Assembly: GCF_001468395.1 (NCBI RefSeq)
Contig: NZ_LNSG01000003.1
Span: 310,001-374,000, forward strand
Direction of reading: 5' to 3'
From: Sphingopyxis sp. H073
GTDB taxonomy: Bacteria; Pseudomonadota; Alphaproteobacteria; Sphingomonadales; Sphingomonadaceae
Length of the DNA stretch: 64,000 bases
Shown here: piece by piece, positions 50,960 through 59,995 of the stretch
How positions within the stretch are numbered: position 1 is the first letter of the stretch
How the letters are laid out: each line of letters starts with the position of its first letter
Notes under the pieces: generated by a model
What the model saw: the letters and a program-made list of their open reading frames with translations, nothing else
Database searches by the model: none
What the model was told of the DNA's origin: nothing
Position numbers and translations under genes: made by a program

Positions 50960-52171
50960 TCAGCGTTCCCCGCTCATCGCAAGATCGCGCGGCAGGCCGA
51001 GGCCGCGTTCGCCGATGATGTTGCGCTGGATGTTCGATGCGCCGCCGGCGATCGAATTGCCGAGGCTGCCCATGATCTGGTCGAGCCATTTTTCGGGGCC
51101 GCGCGGCCCGCGATTACCGCGTCCGCCCGCGCCTGCGGGCTCAATGAAGGCATGTTCGCCGATCAGTTCCTGCGCCAGCAGTGCCATCTCATGCCCGATC
51201 TCGGTGAGCAGCAGCTTCATCATCAGCGACACCGGCCCCGGATCCTCGCCCGCCGCGGCGCAACTGAACAGGCGAAAGCTGGTGTAGCGGTGCGAGAGGA
51301 CGAAACCCTCGATCTGCGCGAGCTTGTCGCGGATCACAGGGTCGCCGATACGATCGACTTCCTTTGCCAGTTCGACCAGCTTTGCGAACTGGCGCCCGAG
51401 TCCGTCGGCGCTGCCGATGCTCGCGCGCTCATGCTTCAGCGTCGTGCGGCTGACATACCAGCCCTGCCCGCGTTCGCCGACCTGCCACGACACCGGCGTT
51501 TCGGCATTGTCGAAGAAGAATTCGCAGAAGGTGTGATCGCCCTCCTCGCCCGTCATCTGGCGGATCGGCCGCCGGGTGACACCGGGCTGGTTCAGGTCGA
51601 TGAGCAGGTAGGTAATGCCGTCATGCTTCGGCGCGTCGGGCTCGGTGCGCACGAGCATGAACATGTGCGTCGACTGCATCCCCTGCGACGTCCAGATCTT
51701 CTGGCCGTTGATGATCCACTTGCTGCCGTCGGCAGACAATTCGCCCTTGGTCCGCACGCTTGCCAGGTCGGATCCCGATCCGGGCTCGGAATATCCCTGC
51801 CCCCAGATATAATCGCCCTCGACCGTCCCCCGGATGAAGAGTTCCTTCTGCTCGTCGGTCCCTTTTTCGAGCAACGTCGGCACGGTCATGTTCATGCCGT
51901 TGCCACCGACCTCCATCGGCGCGCGGGCGCGGGCGAATTCCTCACGGATCACCTGCGCCTTGATCACGTCGACCGGCTGCTCCGACCCGCCATAACGCTT
52001 CGGAACCGCGCGATAGAGATAGCCCGCTTCGGTTGCGGCGGCACGAAAGGCGCGGATGAAGGCCTTGAGATCGGCACCGCGCAAGTCCGCGGCGGGCGGC
52101 CAGTGCGACGACAGAAAGGCGCGGACGTCCGCGCGAAAGGCTTCGGCGGCCTCGCCATAGCTCAGGTCCAT
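50960..52171 (-). CDS. Acyl-CoA dehydrogenase, large subunit of an ACAD pair
   Basis: A 403-aa ACAD: GYSEPGSGSDLASVRTKG, IINGQKIWTSQG, and AGGASNIQRNIIGERGLGLP at the C-terminus, where Gly replaces the canonical Glu. Its N-terminal helix and the insertion AGAGGRGNRGPRG mark it as different from the ACAD at 26471. It is the first gene of the operon ending with the NMO-like gene at 46606; GGGAGAG precedes ATG 52171. Palindrome site 7 is 34 bp upstream. Confidence 0.92.
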   Translation of the reverse strand: MDLSYGEAAEAFRADVRAFLSSHWPPAADLRGADLKAFIRAFRAAATEAGYLYRAVPKRYGGSEQPVDVIKAQVIREEFARARAPMEVGGNGMNMTVPTLLEKGTDEQKELFIRGTVEGDYIWGQGYSEPGSGSDLASVRTKGELSADGSKWIINGQKIWTSQGMQSTHMFMLVRTEPDAPKHDGITYLLIDLNQPGVTRRPIRQMTGEEGDHTFCEFFFDNAETPVSWQVGERGQGWYVSRTTLKHERASIGSADGLGRQFAKLVELAKEVDRIGDPVIRDKLAQIEGFVLSHRYTSFRLFSCAAAGEDPGPVSLMMKLLLTEIGHEMALLAQELIGEHAFIEPAGAGGRGNRGPRGPEKWLDQIMGSLGNSIAGGASNIQRNIIGERGLGLPRDLAMSGER

Positions 52172-52205
52172 CGCACGCTCTCCCTCGAATCTGGTCAATC
52201 CTATG

Positions 52206-52225
52206 CCCGAGTTATATAACTACGT
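52206..52225. promoter_or_regulatory. Regulon palindrome, site 7 (divergent ACAD/thioesterase)
   Basis: Seventeen of 20 positions match; the core GAGTTATATAACT is an almost perfect palindrome. It lies between starts 52171 (-) and 52269 (+). Confidence 0.78.
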
Positions 52226-52268
52226 CAAATATGTTGTGCGCTTACGCGAGCTTGATTAGGAGGGATTG

Positions 52269-53060
52269 ATGAGCCTCGATACAATTACCGTTCCGCATTA
52301 TTTCATCGCCGATGGCGAAGGTTTCGACCCGTCGGGTCTCGCGCGCAATCCTTGGTTCGCCGACGCTGTCGCGGGAGGGCCGATCGCGGCGCTGATCGGG
52401 CATATCGTCGAGGATGCGGGCTTCGATCCCGATTTCGAGATCTGCCGCCTGACGATCGACATTTTGGGAATTGTTCCGCGGACGCTGCTGGTACCCCGCA
52501 TCGTGCCGGTGCGGCAGGGGCGGCAGGCGCAGCTTCACCGCGTCGAACTTATCGCGGGCGGCAAGCTCGTCGCGCAGGCGCATGTCCTTCGCGCGCGGCA
52601 CCTCGACACTCCCGAATTCCCGCCGCCCCAACCGCACCCGGCACCCGCAGACGTGCCCGAGGATAATTTTCTCATTGGCGCCAGCATGGCAGGGGCGATC
52701 AAGACGCGCCCGATCATGGGCCGGGTCCGTGAACCCGGCCGCGGCGTATCGTGGATGCGAATGGATGGCGAGGTCGTTTCGGGCGTTCCGACATCGCCGT
52801 TCGTGAAGGCGTGCCTCTTCGCCGATTTCGGCAATGGCGTTGGTAGCGCGACGCATGCGCATGAATGGAGCTATGCCAATCTCGACATCTCGGTCCAGTT
52901 CCTGCGCATGCCGCGCGGCGACTGGTTTCTGCTCGACGCGCATACCGAGGGTGCGGGCAACGGCCATGCCGTCGCGCAGACGATCTTCGCGGACGAGGAC
53001 GGCGTCTATGCCAAGGGAACGCAGACCGTGTTCGTGGGGCCGGGTCGCCCGCGCGATTGA
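52269..53060 (+). CDS. Acyl-CoA thioesterase-family protein (double hotdog)
   Basis: A 263-aa protein of the TesB-like thioesterase superfamily, with two hotdog halves (ICRLTIDILG in the first; THAHEWSYANLDISVQFLR in the second). It could release CoA from an intermediate, limiting toxic acyl-CoA build-up, or act as a dehydratase-like partner. AGGAGGGA lies just before ATG 52269. It is the only gene on the right of palindrome site 7 and ends 2 bp before the convergent ECH stop. Confidence 0.75.
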   Translation: MSLDTITVPHYFIADGEGFDPSGLARNPWFADAVAGGPIAALIGHIVEDAGFDPDFEICRLTIDILGIVPRTLLVPRIVPVRQGRQAQLHRVELIAGGKLVAQAHVLRARHLDTPEFPPPQPHPAPADVPEDNFLIGASMAGAIKTRPIMGRVREPGRGVSWMRMDGEVVSGVPTSPFVKACLFADFGNGVGSATHAHEWSYANLDISVQFLRMPRGDWFLLDAHTEGAGNGHAVAQTIFADEDGVYAKGTQTVFVGPGRPRD

Positions 53061-53062
53061 GA

Positions 53063-53860
53063 CTATTCGCCGCGAAACTGCGGCGTGCGTTTTTCGGTGA
53101 CCGCCGCCAGTCCCTCGCGATGATCCTTGCTACCGAGGAGCAGCGCCTGGTTCGGCAGGTTCGCCTGCCATTCGGCCTCCATGCTGCTTTCGAGCGCGCG
53201 CTGGATCGACTGCTTGACCGTCGCATAGCCGAGCGGCGCCGAGGCCGCGAGTTCGCGGGCCAATGCCATGCCGCGCGCTTCCAGACCGTCCCGCGCGACG
53301 ACTTCGCTGACCAGTCCGATAGCAAGCGCCTCTTCGGCGCGCACCTGCTTGCCGCGGAGGCACATCTCCATCGCACGGCCCAGTCCGACGATGCGGGGCA
53401 ACAGAAAGGTTCCGCCGAGCGGCGGCATGATGCCGAGCTTGATCCAGCTTTCCTGGAACATCGCGGTATCGGCAGCGACACGAAAATCGCACGCGAGCAC
53501 GAGTTCGCAGCCGACCGTCACCGCCGCCCCCTGCACCAGTGCGAGCGTCGGTTTGGGGCAGCGATAGATCGCCCGCGCCGCGCCCTGGAAGTTCGCGTAG
53601 ACCGTGTCCTTGATCTCGCTGGCCGACATGCCCGTCAGCCGTTGCAGAAACGCGAAATCGGCGCCGACTGAGAAATGCTTTCCTTCGGCGGCGAAAATGA
53701 TCGCGCGCACGTCGCGCTCACCCGAGAGCGCGGCAAAGGCGTCGCGAACCTCGCCGAGCATTTCGGGCGACGACGCGTTGCCGATATCGGCCCGCGCGAC
53801 GACCACCGCCGCAACGCTGTCCTCATGACGATCGATGCGGATATGCGTGAAATCAGCCAT
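53063..53860 (-). CDS. Enoyl-CoA hydratase/isomerase
   Basis: A 265-aa crotonase-fold protein: FSVGADF (CoA/oxyanion region), GAAVTVGCELVLACD with the first catalytic Glu, and SWIKLGIMPPLGG, where the second Glu is not in the standard place. The C-terminal TPQFRGE is common in enoyl-CoA hydratases. It overlaps the next ECH gene by 8 bases and is the last gene of the operon that starts at 55980. Confidence 0.87.
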   Translation of the reverse strand: MADFTHIRIDRHEDSVAAVVVARADIGNASSPEMLGEVRDAFAALSGERDVRAIIFAAEGKHFSVGADFAFLQRLTGMSASEIKDTVYANFQGAARAIYRCPKPTLALVQGAAVTVGCELVLACDFRVAADTAMFQESWIKLGIMPPLGGTFLLPRIVGLGRAMEMCLRGKQVRAEEALAIGLVSEVVARDGLEARGMALARELAASAPLGYATVKQSIQRALESSMEAEWQANLPNQALLLGSKDHREGLAAVTEKRTPQFRGE

Positions 53861-54647
53861 CCGGATTTTCGGCCTTCTTCTTCTCGCGCCAGATCATCGC
53901 GGTCGCGCTTGTCGACAGGCCCATATTCAGCGCCTCGGCATCGAGCGCGGCCTCGAACGCCCAGTCTTCGGCATTGTTGAGGTTGGTTTTCATATAGCGA
54001 TAGCCCATGCGCGGACCGTCGGCGAGGCGCCGCGCCGCCGCCATCGTCGCGTCGTGCAGCGCTTCGTCGTCGAACAAGCGCGTATAGATGCCTTTTGCAA
54101 AAGCCTCTTGGGCGGAGAGCTTCTCGCCGAGCAGGAACAGTTCGCGCGCCACGCCGGTGCCGACGATCTTGGTCCAGAACCAGGTCGACCCGAAATCGCC
54201 CCCCGCCCCGATGCGGTCGAAGGCGGTCAGGAAGCTCGCACTCTTGCCGGCGAAGCGCAGGTCGCACGCCCCGGCGATGCCGATCCCCGCGCCCGCGACC
54301 GGACCGTTGACCATCGCGATCGTCGGCTTGGGCATTTCGTGGAGCAGGCGCGAGGTTTCCATGAACCCGCGCAGCCGGACGAAGCTCTGTTCGTTGCGGC
54401 TTCCGACGTCGGAATTGGCGGGCACGACCGCCTTGTCGGCGCCGCCTTCCTTGAGATCGCCGCCGGCGCAGAACCCCCTGCCCGCGCCGGTCACGACGAC
54501 GCAGCCGACCGACGCATCGCGCGCCGCGTCGGCGCAGGCGTCGGCGAGCGGCGCCATGATCGAGCTTGTCAGCGCGTTGAGCCGGTCGGGCCGGTTGAGG
54601 GTGATGGTGCGGACCCCCGCATCATCGTCGATCAGCACTTCGGACAT
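53853..54647 (-). CDS. Enoyl-CoA hydratase/isomerase family protein
   Basis: A 264-aa crotonase-fold protein with FCAGGDLKEGG and NGPVAGAGIGIAGACD; the residue at the usual catalytic Glu is Ile in the segment GIGIAGACDLR, and the second site is DRIGAGGDFG. Such variants often act as isomerases or C-C bond hydrolases on ring acids. ATG 54647 follows GGGAGGA with 5-base spacing. The N-terminus of the longer frame (back to 54707) does not fit. Translated between the dehydratase and the next ECH. Confidence 0.83.
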   Translation of the reverse strand: MSEVLIDDDAGVRTITLNRPDRLNALTSSIMAPLADACADAARDASVGCVVVTGAGRGFCAGGDLKEGGADKAVVPANSDVGSRNEQSFVRLRGFMETSRLLHEMPKPTIAMVNGPVAGAGIGIAGACDLRFAGKSASFLTAFDRIGAGGDFGSTWFWTKIVGTGVARELFLLGEKLSAQEAFAKGIYTRLFDDEALHDATMAAARRLADGPRMGYRYMKTNLNNAEDWAFEAALDAEALNMGLSTSATAMIWREKKKAENPDG

Positions 54648-54693
54648 GGATTCCTCCCCTGTTCCGTTCTTGTCGAAGGGAATGGAGGGCGAA

Positions 54694-55980
54694 TCAATCC
54701 CCGCCAAGTTCGCGGTGGCGCGCCAGCATGCGCACTGCCTTCTCGGCGAGGTCGTCGGGCACGGCGGGATAAAGCGGTAGCGGGCGGGACTTGCTCGGCA
54801 ATGCGATCGTCGCGGTCGCGCGCACGGTTTCCTCGTCGCGCTGGTTGGTGAATTTCACCGCCACATCGACGAAACTCTGGCCACCCTCCTCCCGTTTCGC
54901 GAGCACTTCGCCGGTCACGCGCTGGACGTCGCCCATATAGTTGAACTTGCGGATCTCGTCGTGAATGTGGGTGATGACGGCATCGTCGCCGGCCCAGTCG
55001 CTGAGATATTGCCACAGGTAATTTTCGCGCATGACCCCATAGTCATAGGCCATCGGATTACCGATCGCTTGCGCCCAGGTCGGGTCCCAGTGCAGCCGCT
55101 GCGCGACGTCGGGAATGCCATATTCATTCTTCACATAGAAGGCCGGGATGCGCTGGCGGTTCTTGTGCGCGAGGCGGTTAGCGGTCGGCGCATAGGGCAC
55201 GAAGCCGTAACCGCCGGCATGAAAGCAGATCACGTCCGTGACGGTCAGCGGGCCCTTGGCCTGCAGCCCCAGCGAATCACCCTTCTCGACGCTTTCGAAC
55301 CAGCGCTTTTCGGCGCCCTGGACGCGTTCGGCGGCATAGATATCCTCAATCGCTCGCATTTCCTCGTCGGTGTAGGTCGCGGGCTCGATCGACGAATATT
55401 TGCCCTTCTTGGCGGCGGTCTTGCGCTCGGTCAGTACGCGCAGGATGCGATAGACCGCGACGACCTCGCCGCGCTGGTTGATTTTCACGTCGCGGCGCAC
55501 GCCGATCACCGAACGCCCGGCGAATTCGGACTGCTTGACCTCGCAGGTCTCGTCGCCGTTGAAGCTGTAGATTGTATCGCCGGGATAGATCGGGCGATAG
55601 AAATCCCATTGCGAGCCCGAGACGAAGACGTGGATCCCCTTGAACAGACTCTTGCGGAGTGCCTTGATCTCGTCGGGAACGGGGTCGCCCAGCATCGGCC
55701 GGTTGATGACGCCCGCCATCATCCCGGGCGCGATGACGCTGCCCCAACGGGTCTTCTTCGCATAGTGCGGATCGGTATAGAGCGGGTTGTCGTCGCCGAT
55801 ACCGTGCGCGAAGTTGCGGATATTATCCTCGGTCGCGACCTGGATATATTCGCGCGTCTTCGCCGCCTGGTCGAACCCCAACAGCTTGCGCTGCCGCTCT
55901 ATGTCTGCGTCGGTAATCTCGTAGGCGACGGCCTTCTGCCACTCTTCGCTTTCCTTGATGTCGTTTTTCGCCTCGGCCAT
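54694..55980 (-). CDS. Double-hotdog dehydratase (FAS1-like/MaoC-type)
   Basis: A 428-aa protein with two hotdog domains. The first carries a hydratase-like ...DDNPLYTDPHYAKKTRWGSVIAPG motif (residues about 62-85). The second shows GYGFVPYAPTANRLAHKNRQR and HDEIRKFNYMGDVQRVTGEV. Members dehydrate or hydrate bulky acyl-CoAs in steroid side-chain degradation (ChsH1/Rv3542c type). It is the first gene of the operon ending at 53063, only 16 bp from palindrome site 8, and is divergent from the ligase at 56056. Confidence 0.8.
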   Translation of the reverse strand: MAEAKNDIKESEEWQKAVAYEITDADIERQRKLLGFDQAAKTREYIQVATEDNIRNFAHGIGDDNPLYTDPHYAKKTRWGSVIAPGMMAGVINRPMLGDPVPDEIKALRKSLFKGIHVFVSGSQWDFYRPIYPGDTIYSFNGDETCEVKQSEFAGRSVIGVRRDVKINQRGEVVAVYRILRVLTERKTAAKKGKYSSIEPATYTDEEMRAIEDIYAAERVQGAEKRWFESVEKGDSLGLQAKGPLTVTDVICFHAGGYGFVPYAPTANRLAHKNRQRIPAFYVKNEYGIPDVAQRLHWDPTWAQAIGNPMAYDYGVMRENYLWQYLSDWAGDDAVITHIHDEIRKFNYMGDVQRVTGEVLAKREEGGQSFVDVAVKFTNQRDEETVRATATIALPSKSRPLPLYPAVPDDLAEKAVRMLARHRELGGD

Positions 55981-55996
55981 CGCATATCTCCCTTGT

Positions 55997-56016
55997 CACC
56001 AGTTGTATAACTAGGT
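55997..56016. promoter_or_regulatory. Regulon palindrome, site 8 (divergent dehydratase/ligase)
   Basis: Sixteen of 20 positions match, with AGTTGTATAACTAGGT almost perfect. It lies between starts 55980 (-) and 56056 (+). Confidence 0.75.
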
Positions 56017-56055
56017 AATACATCCCCAATAGCGAAGCAAGGGGATAGTGCCGTA

Positions 56056-57543
56056 ATGGAAGTTCGCCGCATCAGCGATGCTTTGAAGGTGCGTGCGCAG
56101 CATCAGGCGAGCGAGATCGCGCACGACGATACACGGCGCCAGATCAGCTTCGCCGAATGGGATCGCGAGGCCGACGAGATCGGCGGCGGCCTCGCCGCGG
56201 CGGGCCTCGTTCCCGGCGACCGCGTGTTCCTGCCGATCAGCAATGCACGCGCGGTCGAAATGGCGATCGCGGTGTTTGCGGTGTTCCGCGCGGGCGGGAT
56301 CGCCTGCCCGATCAACACGCGTCTCAACCCGCGCGAGATCTCCGACTATGCGGCTCTATGCGAACCGCGCTTCTGTCTGACTGACGCCCCCGAGTTGGTG
56401 AAGGACCTGGAACTCGACGGTTGCTGGCATGTCGACGCAATGCCGCGCGACCTGTCCGCGCTTCCCGATCAGGCCAGCCTCGACCCCAACGCCGATGCCG
56501 AAATCCTCGGCACGTCGGGCACGACGGGCAAGATCAAGGGTGTCGTCGTCTCGCATCCCGACCTGATGACCGGGGTCACCGGCTATAATCAGGACCGCTC
56601 GCGCTCGACCCTGAACGCATTGCCGCTCACCGGCTCCGGCGGCAATATCGGCATCGTGATGCTCCCCGCGCGCGGTGGCGCGACCGCGATCACCCAGCCG
56701 AAGTTCGATCCCAAGGGCTTCCTCGAGCTGGCGAGGCAAAAGCGCCCGAACCTGATCTATTTGGTGCCATCGATGCTGCGTCTCGTGCTCGATCATCCCG
56801 ACGTTGCCGACTACGACATGGCGGGGGTCAAATATCTGATGACCGGCACCGCGCCGCTGCCGCACGATTCGGTGAAACGCGCGGCCGAACTGTGGCCGCA
56901 CCTGCGCATCCGCAACAGTTACGGCATGTCCGAAGGCGGGGTCGGGCTGGGCACGACCAGCCAGGAGCAGGTGCTGAAGCCCGGCTGCGTCGGCAAGCTG
57001 CCGGCGCATATGCAGATTCGTGACGAAGCGGGCAATGTCATATCCGAGCCAAATGTCGTCGGTGAAATCTACGGCTGGCAGAAGCACCCGCGTCGCTACT
57101 GGAACGACGCAGAGGCGACCGCCGAGAGCTTCAAGGGCGGCTGGACCAAGACCGGCGACCTCGGCTACGTGGATGAAGATGGCGACCTGATCATGGCCGG
57201 CCGGTCGAAAGAGTTGATCATCCGCGGCGGCTACAACATCACGCCGCTCGAGATCGAGACCGTGCTGCATCTGCACCCGGCGGTCCAGCAGGCCGCGGTC
57301 GTCGGCGTGCCGCACGAGGTGCTGGGCGAGGATATTGCGGCGGCGGTGACGCTTCGCCCCGGCCAGGCCGCGACAGGCGACGAGATCATCGCCTTTTGCA
57401 GGGAGCATCTGGGCGACAACAAGGTTCCGCGAACGCTGGTGGTGATGGACACGATGCCGCTCAATCCGAACGGGAAGATCTTGAAGAAGGATCTGGCTGC
57501 CCCGCTGGCGAAGGCCGCGGCGGAGCGGCGACGGGCGGCCTAG
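56056..57543 (+). CDS. AMP-dependent acyl-CoA synthetase/ligase
   Basis: A 495-aa ligase with all hallmarks: P-loop GTSGTTGKIKGVVVS (residues about 154-168), YGMSEGGVG, TGDLGYVDEDGDLIMAGRSKE and PLNPNGKILKKDL with the catalytic Lys. Complete and typical of FadD-type enzymes that activate medium to large acids. It is transcribed alone on the right of palindrome site 8, and a terminator-like hairpin follows its stop. Confidence 0.92.
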   Translation: MEVRRISDALKVRAQHQASEIAHDDTRRQISFAEWDREADEIGGGLAAAGLVPGDRVFLPISNARAVEMAIAVFAVFRAGGIACPINTRLNPREISDYAALCEPRFCLTDAPELVKDLELDGCWHVDAMPRDLSALPDQASLDPNADAEILGTSGTTGKIKGVVVSHPDLMTGVTGYNQDRSRSTLNALPLTGSGGNIGIVMLPARGGATAITQPKFDPKGFLELARQKRPNLIYLVPSMLRLVLDHPDVADYDMAGVKYLMTGTAPLPHDSVKRAAELWPHLRIRNSYGMSEGGVGLGTTSQEQVLKPGCVGKLPAHMQIRDEAGNVISEPNVVGEIYGWQKHPRRYWNDAEATAESFKGGWTKTGDLGYVDEDGDLIMAGRSKELIIRGGYNITPLEIETVLHLHPAVQQAAVVGVPHEVLGEDIAAAVTLRPGQAATGDEIIAFCREHLGDNKVPRTLVVMDTMPLNPNGKILKKDLAAPLAKAAAERRRAA

Positions 57544-57548
57544 CCCGT

Positions 57549-57567
57549 CCTCTCCCTAAAGGAGAGG
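57549..57567. terminator. Hairpin between convergent ligase and ACAD genes
   Basis: CCTCTCC (57549-57555) pairs with GGAGAGG (57561-57567) around CTAAA. It lies in the 32-bp gap between two convergent stops and could serve as a bidirectional terminator, though no long T-run follows. Confidence 0.55.
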
Positions 57568-57575
57568 GAGACAAA

Positions 57576-58799
57576 TTACCCCTTCAACGTCTCAAATGGC
57601 ACATCCTTGTCCATTCGCACTTCGCCCGGCATCCCCAGAACGCGTTCGGCGATCTGGTTGCGCAGCACCTCGTCGGCGCCGCCTGCGATGCGCATCACGG
57701 TCGAATAGATATAATCATACTGAACGTCACCGGTCGCGGTGTCGCCCGCTTCGGGGGCAATGCCCGCGAGCCCGCGCAGCTCGAGCGCGAGGCCATTGGT
57801 CTTCTGGTAGCGCCCCGCATAGGCAAGCTTGACCATCCCCGCGAGTGCGCCGGGATTTTCGCCTTTGGAGACCATGGTCCGCAGCCGCGCCTGAAAGAAT
57901 CGTTCGCCCTGTTCGTCGGCGAGCGCTTCGGCAAGTTGCTGGCGCACCGCACGGTCATCGAGCATCGTACCGCCATGGCCATCGGGGGTCGCCGCGGCAT
58001 AATCGAGCAAAGGCCCGATCCCACTGCGATGCGCTCCCGAGCCGAGGCGTTCGCCCATCAAGACGGTCATGCAGCAGGCCCAGCCCTCGCCCTCGGCGCC
58101 GATCCGGTTGGCGTCGGGGATACGGACGTCGGTGAGGAAGGTTTCGTTGAACTCGCTCGCGCCCGAAATCTGGCGGATCGGGCGCGTCTCGATTCCCGGC
58201 GTCTTCATGTCGACGACGAAGAAGGTTAGCCCCTTATGCTTGGGCAAGGTTGGGTCGGTCCGCACGACCAGGATGCCCCAGTCCGTCAAATGCGCCCAGC
58301 TCGACCAGACCTTCTGGCCGTTGACGATCCAGTCGCCGCTGCCGTCATCGGCACGCACCGCCTTGGTACGCAGCGCCGCGAGGTCCGAGCCCGCGGCAGG
58401 CTCGGAGAAGAGCTGGCACCAGGTCAGGTCGCCCTTCAGCGTCGCTTCGATAAAGCGTGCGCGCTGTGCGTCGGTGCCGTGTTTCGCGATCACGGGCAGC
58501 GCCATGCCCGTACCGATCGAAGTGAAAGGCCCCTTGGGCAGGTGATATTTGCCCTCTTCCTCGGCGAAGATCACCGCCTCCGCGCCCGACAGGCCGCGCC
58601 CACCGAGCGCCTTGGGAAAGGTCAGGCCCGACCAGCCGCCCTCGTAAAGCGCGCGCATCCACGCCCGGCCACGATCGGCCTCTTCGGTGTCGGGTATTTT
58701 TTCGCCCGGCGTCAGCTCGTGCGCTGGGGCATGCGCAGCGAGCCAATCGCGCGCTTGCGAGCGGAAGGCGGCTTCTTCGGAGCTGTCGTTGAAATCCAT
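57576..58799 (-). CDS. Acyl-CoA dehydrogenase, large subunit of an ACAD pair
   Basis: A 407-aa ACAD: LFSEPAAGSDLAALRTK, WIVNGQKVWSSWAHLTDWG, and RIAGGADEVLRNQIAERVLGMP, with Gly where the canonical Glu stands. It is closely similar to the ACAD at 61947 (same GGADE pattern and PKHKGLT segment), a sign of duplication. It is translated after the small subunit (58801) with a one-base gap. Promoter with palindrome site 9. Confidence 0.92.
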   Translation of the reverse strand: MDFNDSSEEAAFRSQARDWLAAHAPAHELTPGEKIPDTEEADRGRAWMRALYEGGWSGLTFPKALGGRGLSGAEAVIFAEEEGKYHLPKGPFTSIGTGMALPVIAKHGTDAQRARFIEATLKGDLTWCQLFSEPAAGSDLAALRTKAVRADDGSGDWIVNGQKVWSSWAHLTDWGILVVRTDPTLPKHKGLTFFVVDMKTPGIETRPIRQISGASEFNETFLTDVRIPDANRIGAEGEGWACCMTVLMGERLGSGAHRSGIGPLLDYAAATPDGHGGTMLDDRAVRQQLAEALADEQGERFFQARLRTMVSKGENPGALAGMVKLAYAGRYQKTNGLALELRGLAGIAPEAGDTATGDVQYDYIYSTVMRIAGGADEVLRNQIAERVLGMPGEVRMDKDVPFETLKG

Positions 58800-58800
58800 C

Positions 58801-59892
58801 TTACGCCGCTTTCACTTGGCTGCCCGGCTGCGCGTTCAGCAACCGGTCGGCCCAGAAACCCCGGTTGCCCAGATGCACGCTGAGCATGCGCTCGCGCCGG
58901 TAATAGAAATGGCAGTTCGCCTCGAAGGTATAGCCGATGCCGCCGTGCACCTGCAGATTCTCGCGCGCCGCGAGTTCGAAGCATTTGATGCCCGACAGGC
59001 GCGCCGCCGCCGCCGCTGCCGGCAGATCGTCGGGCGAAGACTCGGCTGCCCAACCGCCAAAATAGGCATTGGAGCGCGCGAGTTCGGTCGCCACCGCGAC
59101 ATCGGAGAGCTTGTGTTTGATAGCCTGATACCCCGCGAGCGGGCGTCCGAACATCTGGCGTTCCATTGCATAGTCGCGCGCCATGCGAAGGCAGGCGTCG
59201 GACGCTCCCACGGCTTCGAACGCCGCAAGCACCGCCGCATGGTCGATCAGCCGGTCGAGTTTGCCTGCTCCCGGCATTGCCTCCGCCACGGCGTCGGCGA
59301 AATCGAGGCGGTAGTGCGGGCGCAGCTGGTCAAAGCTGTCGAGCTTCGTCCGCGTCACGCCGGGCTGATCCAATTCGACCAGCGCAAAGCTGCCTCCCGC
59401 GACGAGAACGACCGCGATATCGGCGATGCCGGCGTCGGCGACCGGAGACTTACTTCCCGAAAGGCGCCCGCCCGCGAGCGATGCGCCCGTCGCAAAGACC
59501 GGCCCCGGCCCCTCGGCATAGGCGAAGGTCGCGAGCGCATCGCCGCTCGCCAGCTTGGGAAGCCACGCCGCCTTCTGCGCCTCGCTTCCAGCGAGGCGGA
59601 TCGCCTCGGCTCCCAGGATGATCGAACTCATGAACGGCACCGCAGCATTCGCAGCGCCGAGCGCTTCCATGATCACGCCAAGGTCGAGCGCGCCAAGGCC
59701 GAGCCCGCCTTGCTCTTCGGGAATCGCAGCACCGAGGAAGCCCATGTCGGCGAGCGCGCGCCACAACGGCTCGTCCCATTCGACGCCCGAGTCGATCAGT
59801 GTTCGCAGACGGTCGAACGACGACATATCGGCCAGAAGCGACCGCGCTTGCTCGCCGAGCATTTTCTGTTCATCGCTAAGGTCGAAATTCAT
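58801..59892 (-). CDS. Acyl-CoA dehydrogenase, small subunit of an ACAD pair
   Basis: A 363-aa ACAD with the reduced middle domain: MNFDLSDEQKMLGEQA at the start, ERQMFGRPLAGYQAIKHKL and VHGGIGYTFEANCHFYYRR at the end. SEPGAGSD is missing. It is the first gene of the operon (start 59892) and pairs with the large ACAD at 57576. The regulon palindrome at 59928 lies 35 bp upstream. Confidence 0.9.
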   Translation of the reverse strand: MNFDLSDEQKMLGEQARSLLADMSSFDRLRTLIDSGVEWDEPLWRALADMGFLGAAIPEEQGGLGLGALDLGVIMEALGAANAAVPFMSSIILGAEAIRLAGSEAQKAAWLPKLASGDALATFAYAEGPGPVFATGASLAGGRLSGSKSPVADAGIADIAVVLVAGGSFALVELDQPGVTRTKLDSFDQLRPHYRLDFADAVAEAMPGAGKLDRLIDHAAVLAAFEAVGASDACLRMARDYAMERQMFGRPLAGYQAIKHKLSDVAVATELARSNAYFGGWAAESSPDDLPAAAAAARLSGIKCFELAARENLQVHGGIGYTFEANCHFYYRRERMLSVHLGNRGFWADRLLNAQPGSQVKAA

Positions 59893-59927
59893 CGCAGGCC
59901 TTGCCCTCTTGTTGTGGTCTGTGTCAT

Positions 59928-59947
59928 AGCGAGTTGTATAACTAGGT
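59928..59947. promoter_or_regulatory. Regulon palindrome, site 9 (divergent ACAD operons)
   Basis: Seventeen of 20 positions match; GAGTTGTATAACTAGGT is continuous. It lies between starts 59892 (-) and 59996 (+), controlling two ACAD-containing operons at once. Confidence 0.78.
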
Positions 59948-59995
59948 CAACCATGAGAAAGCCGAATGAGAACGGCCGGAGAGGAAGCCCCGCCC

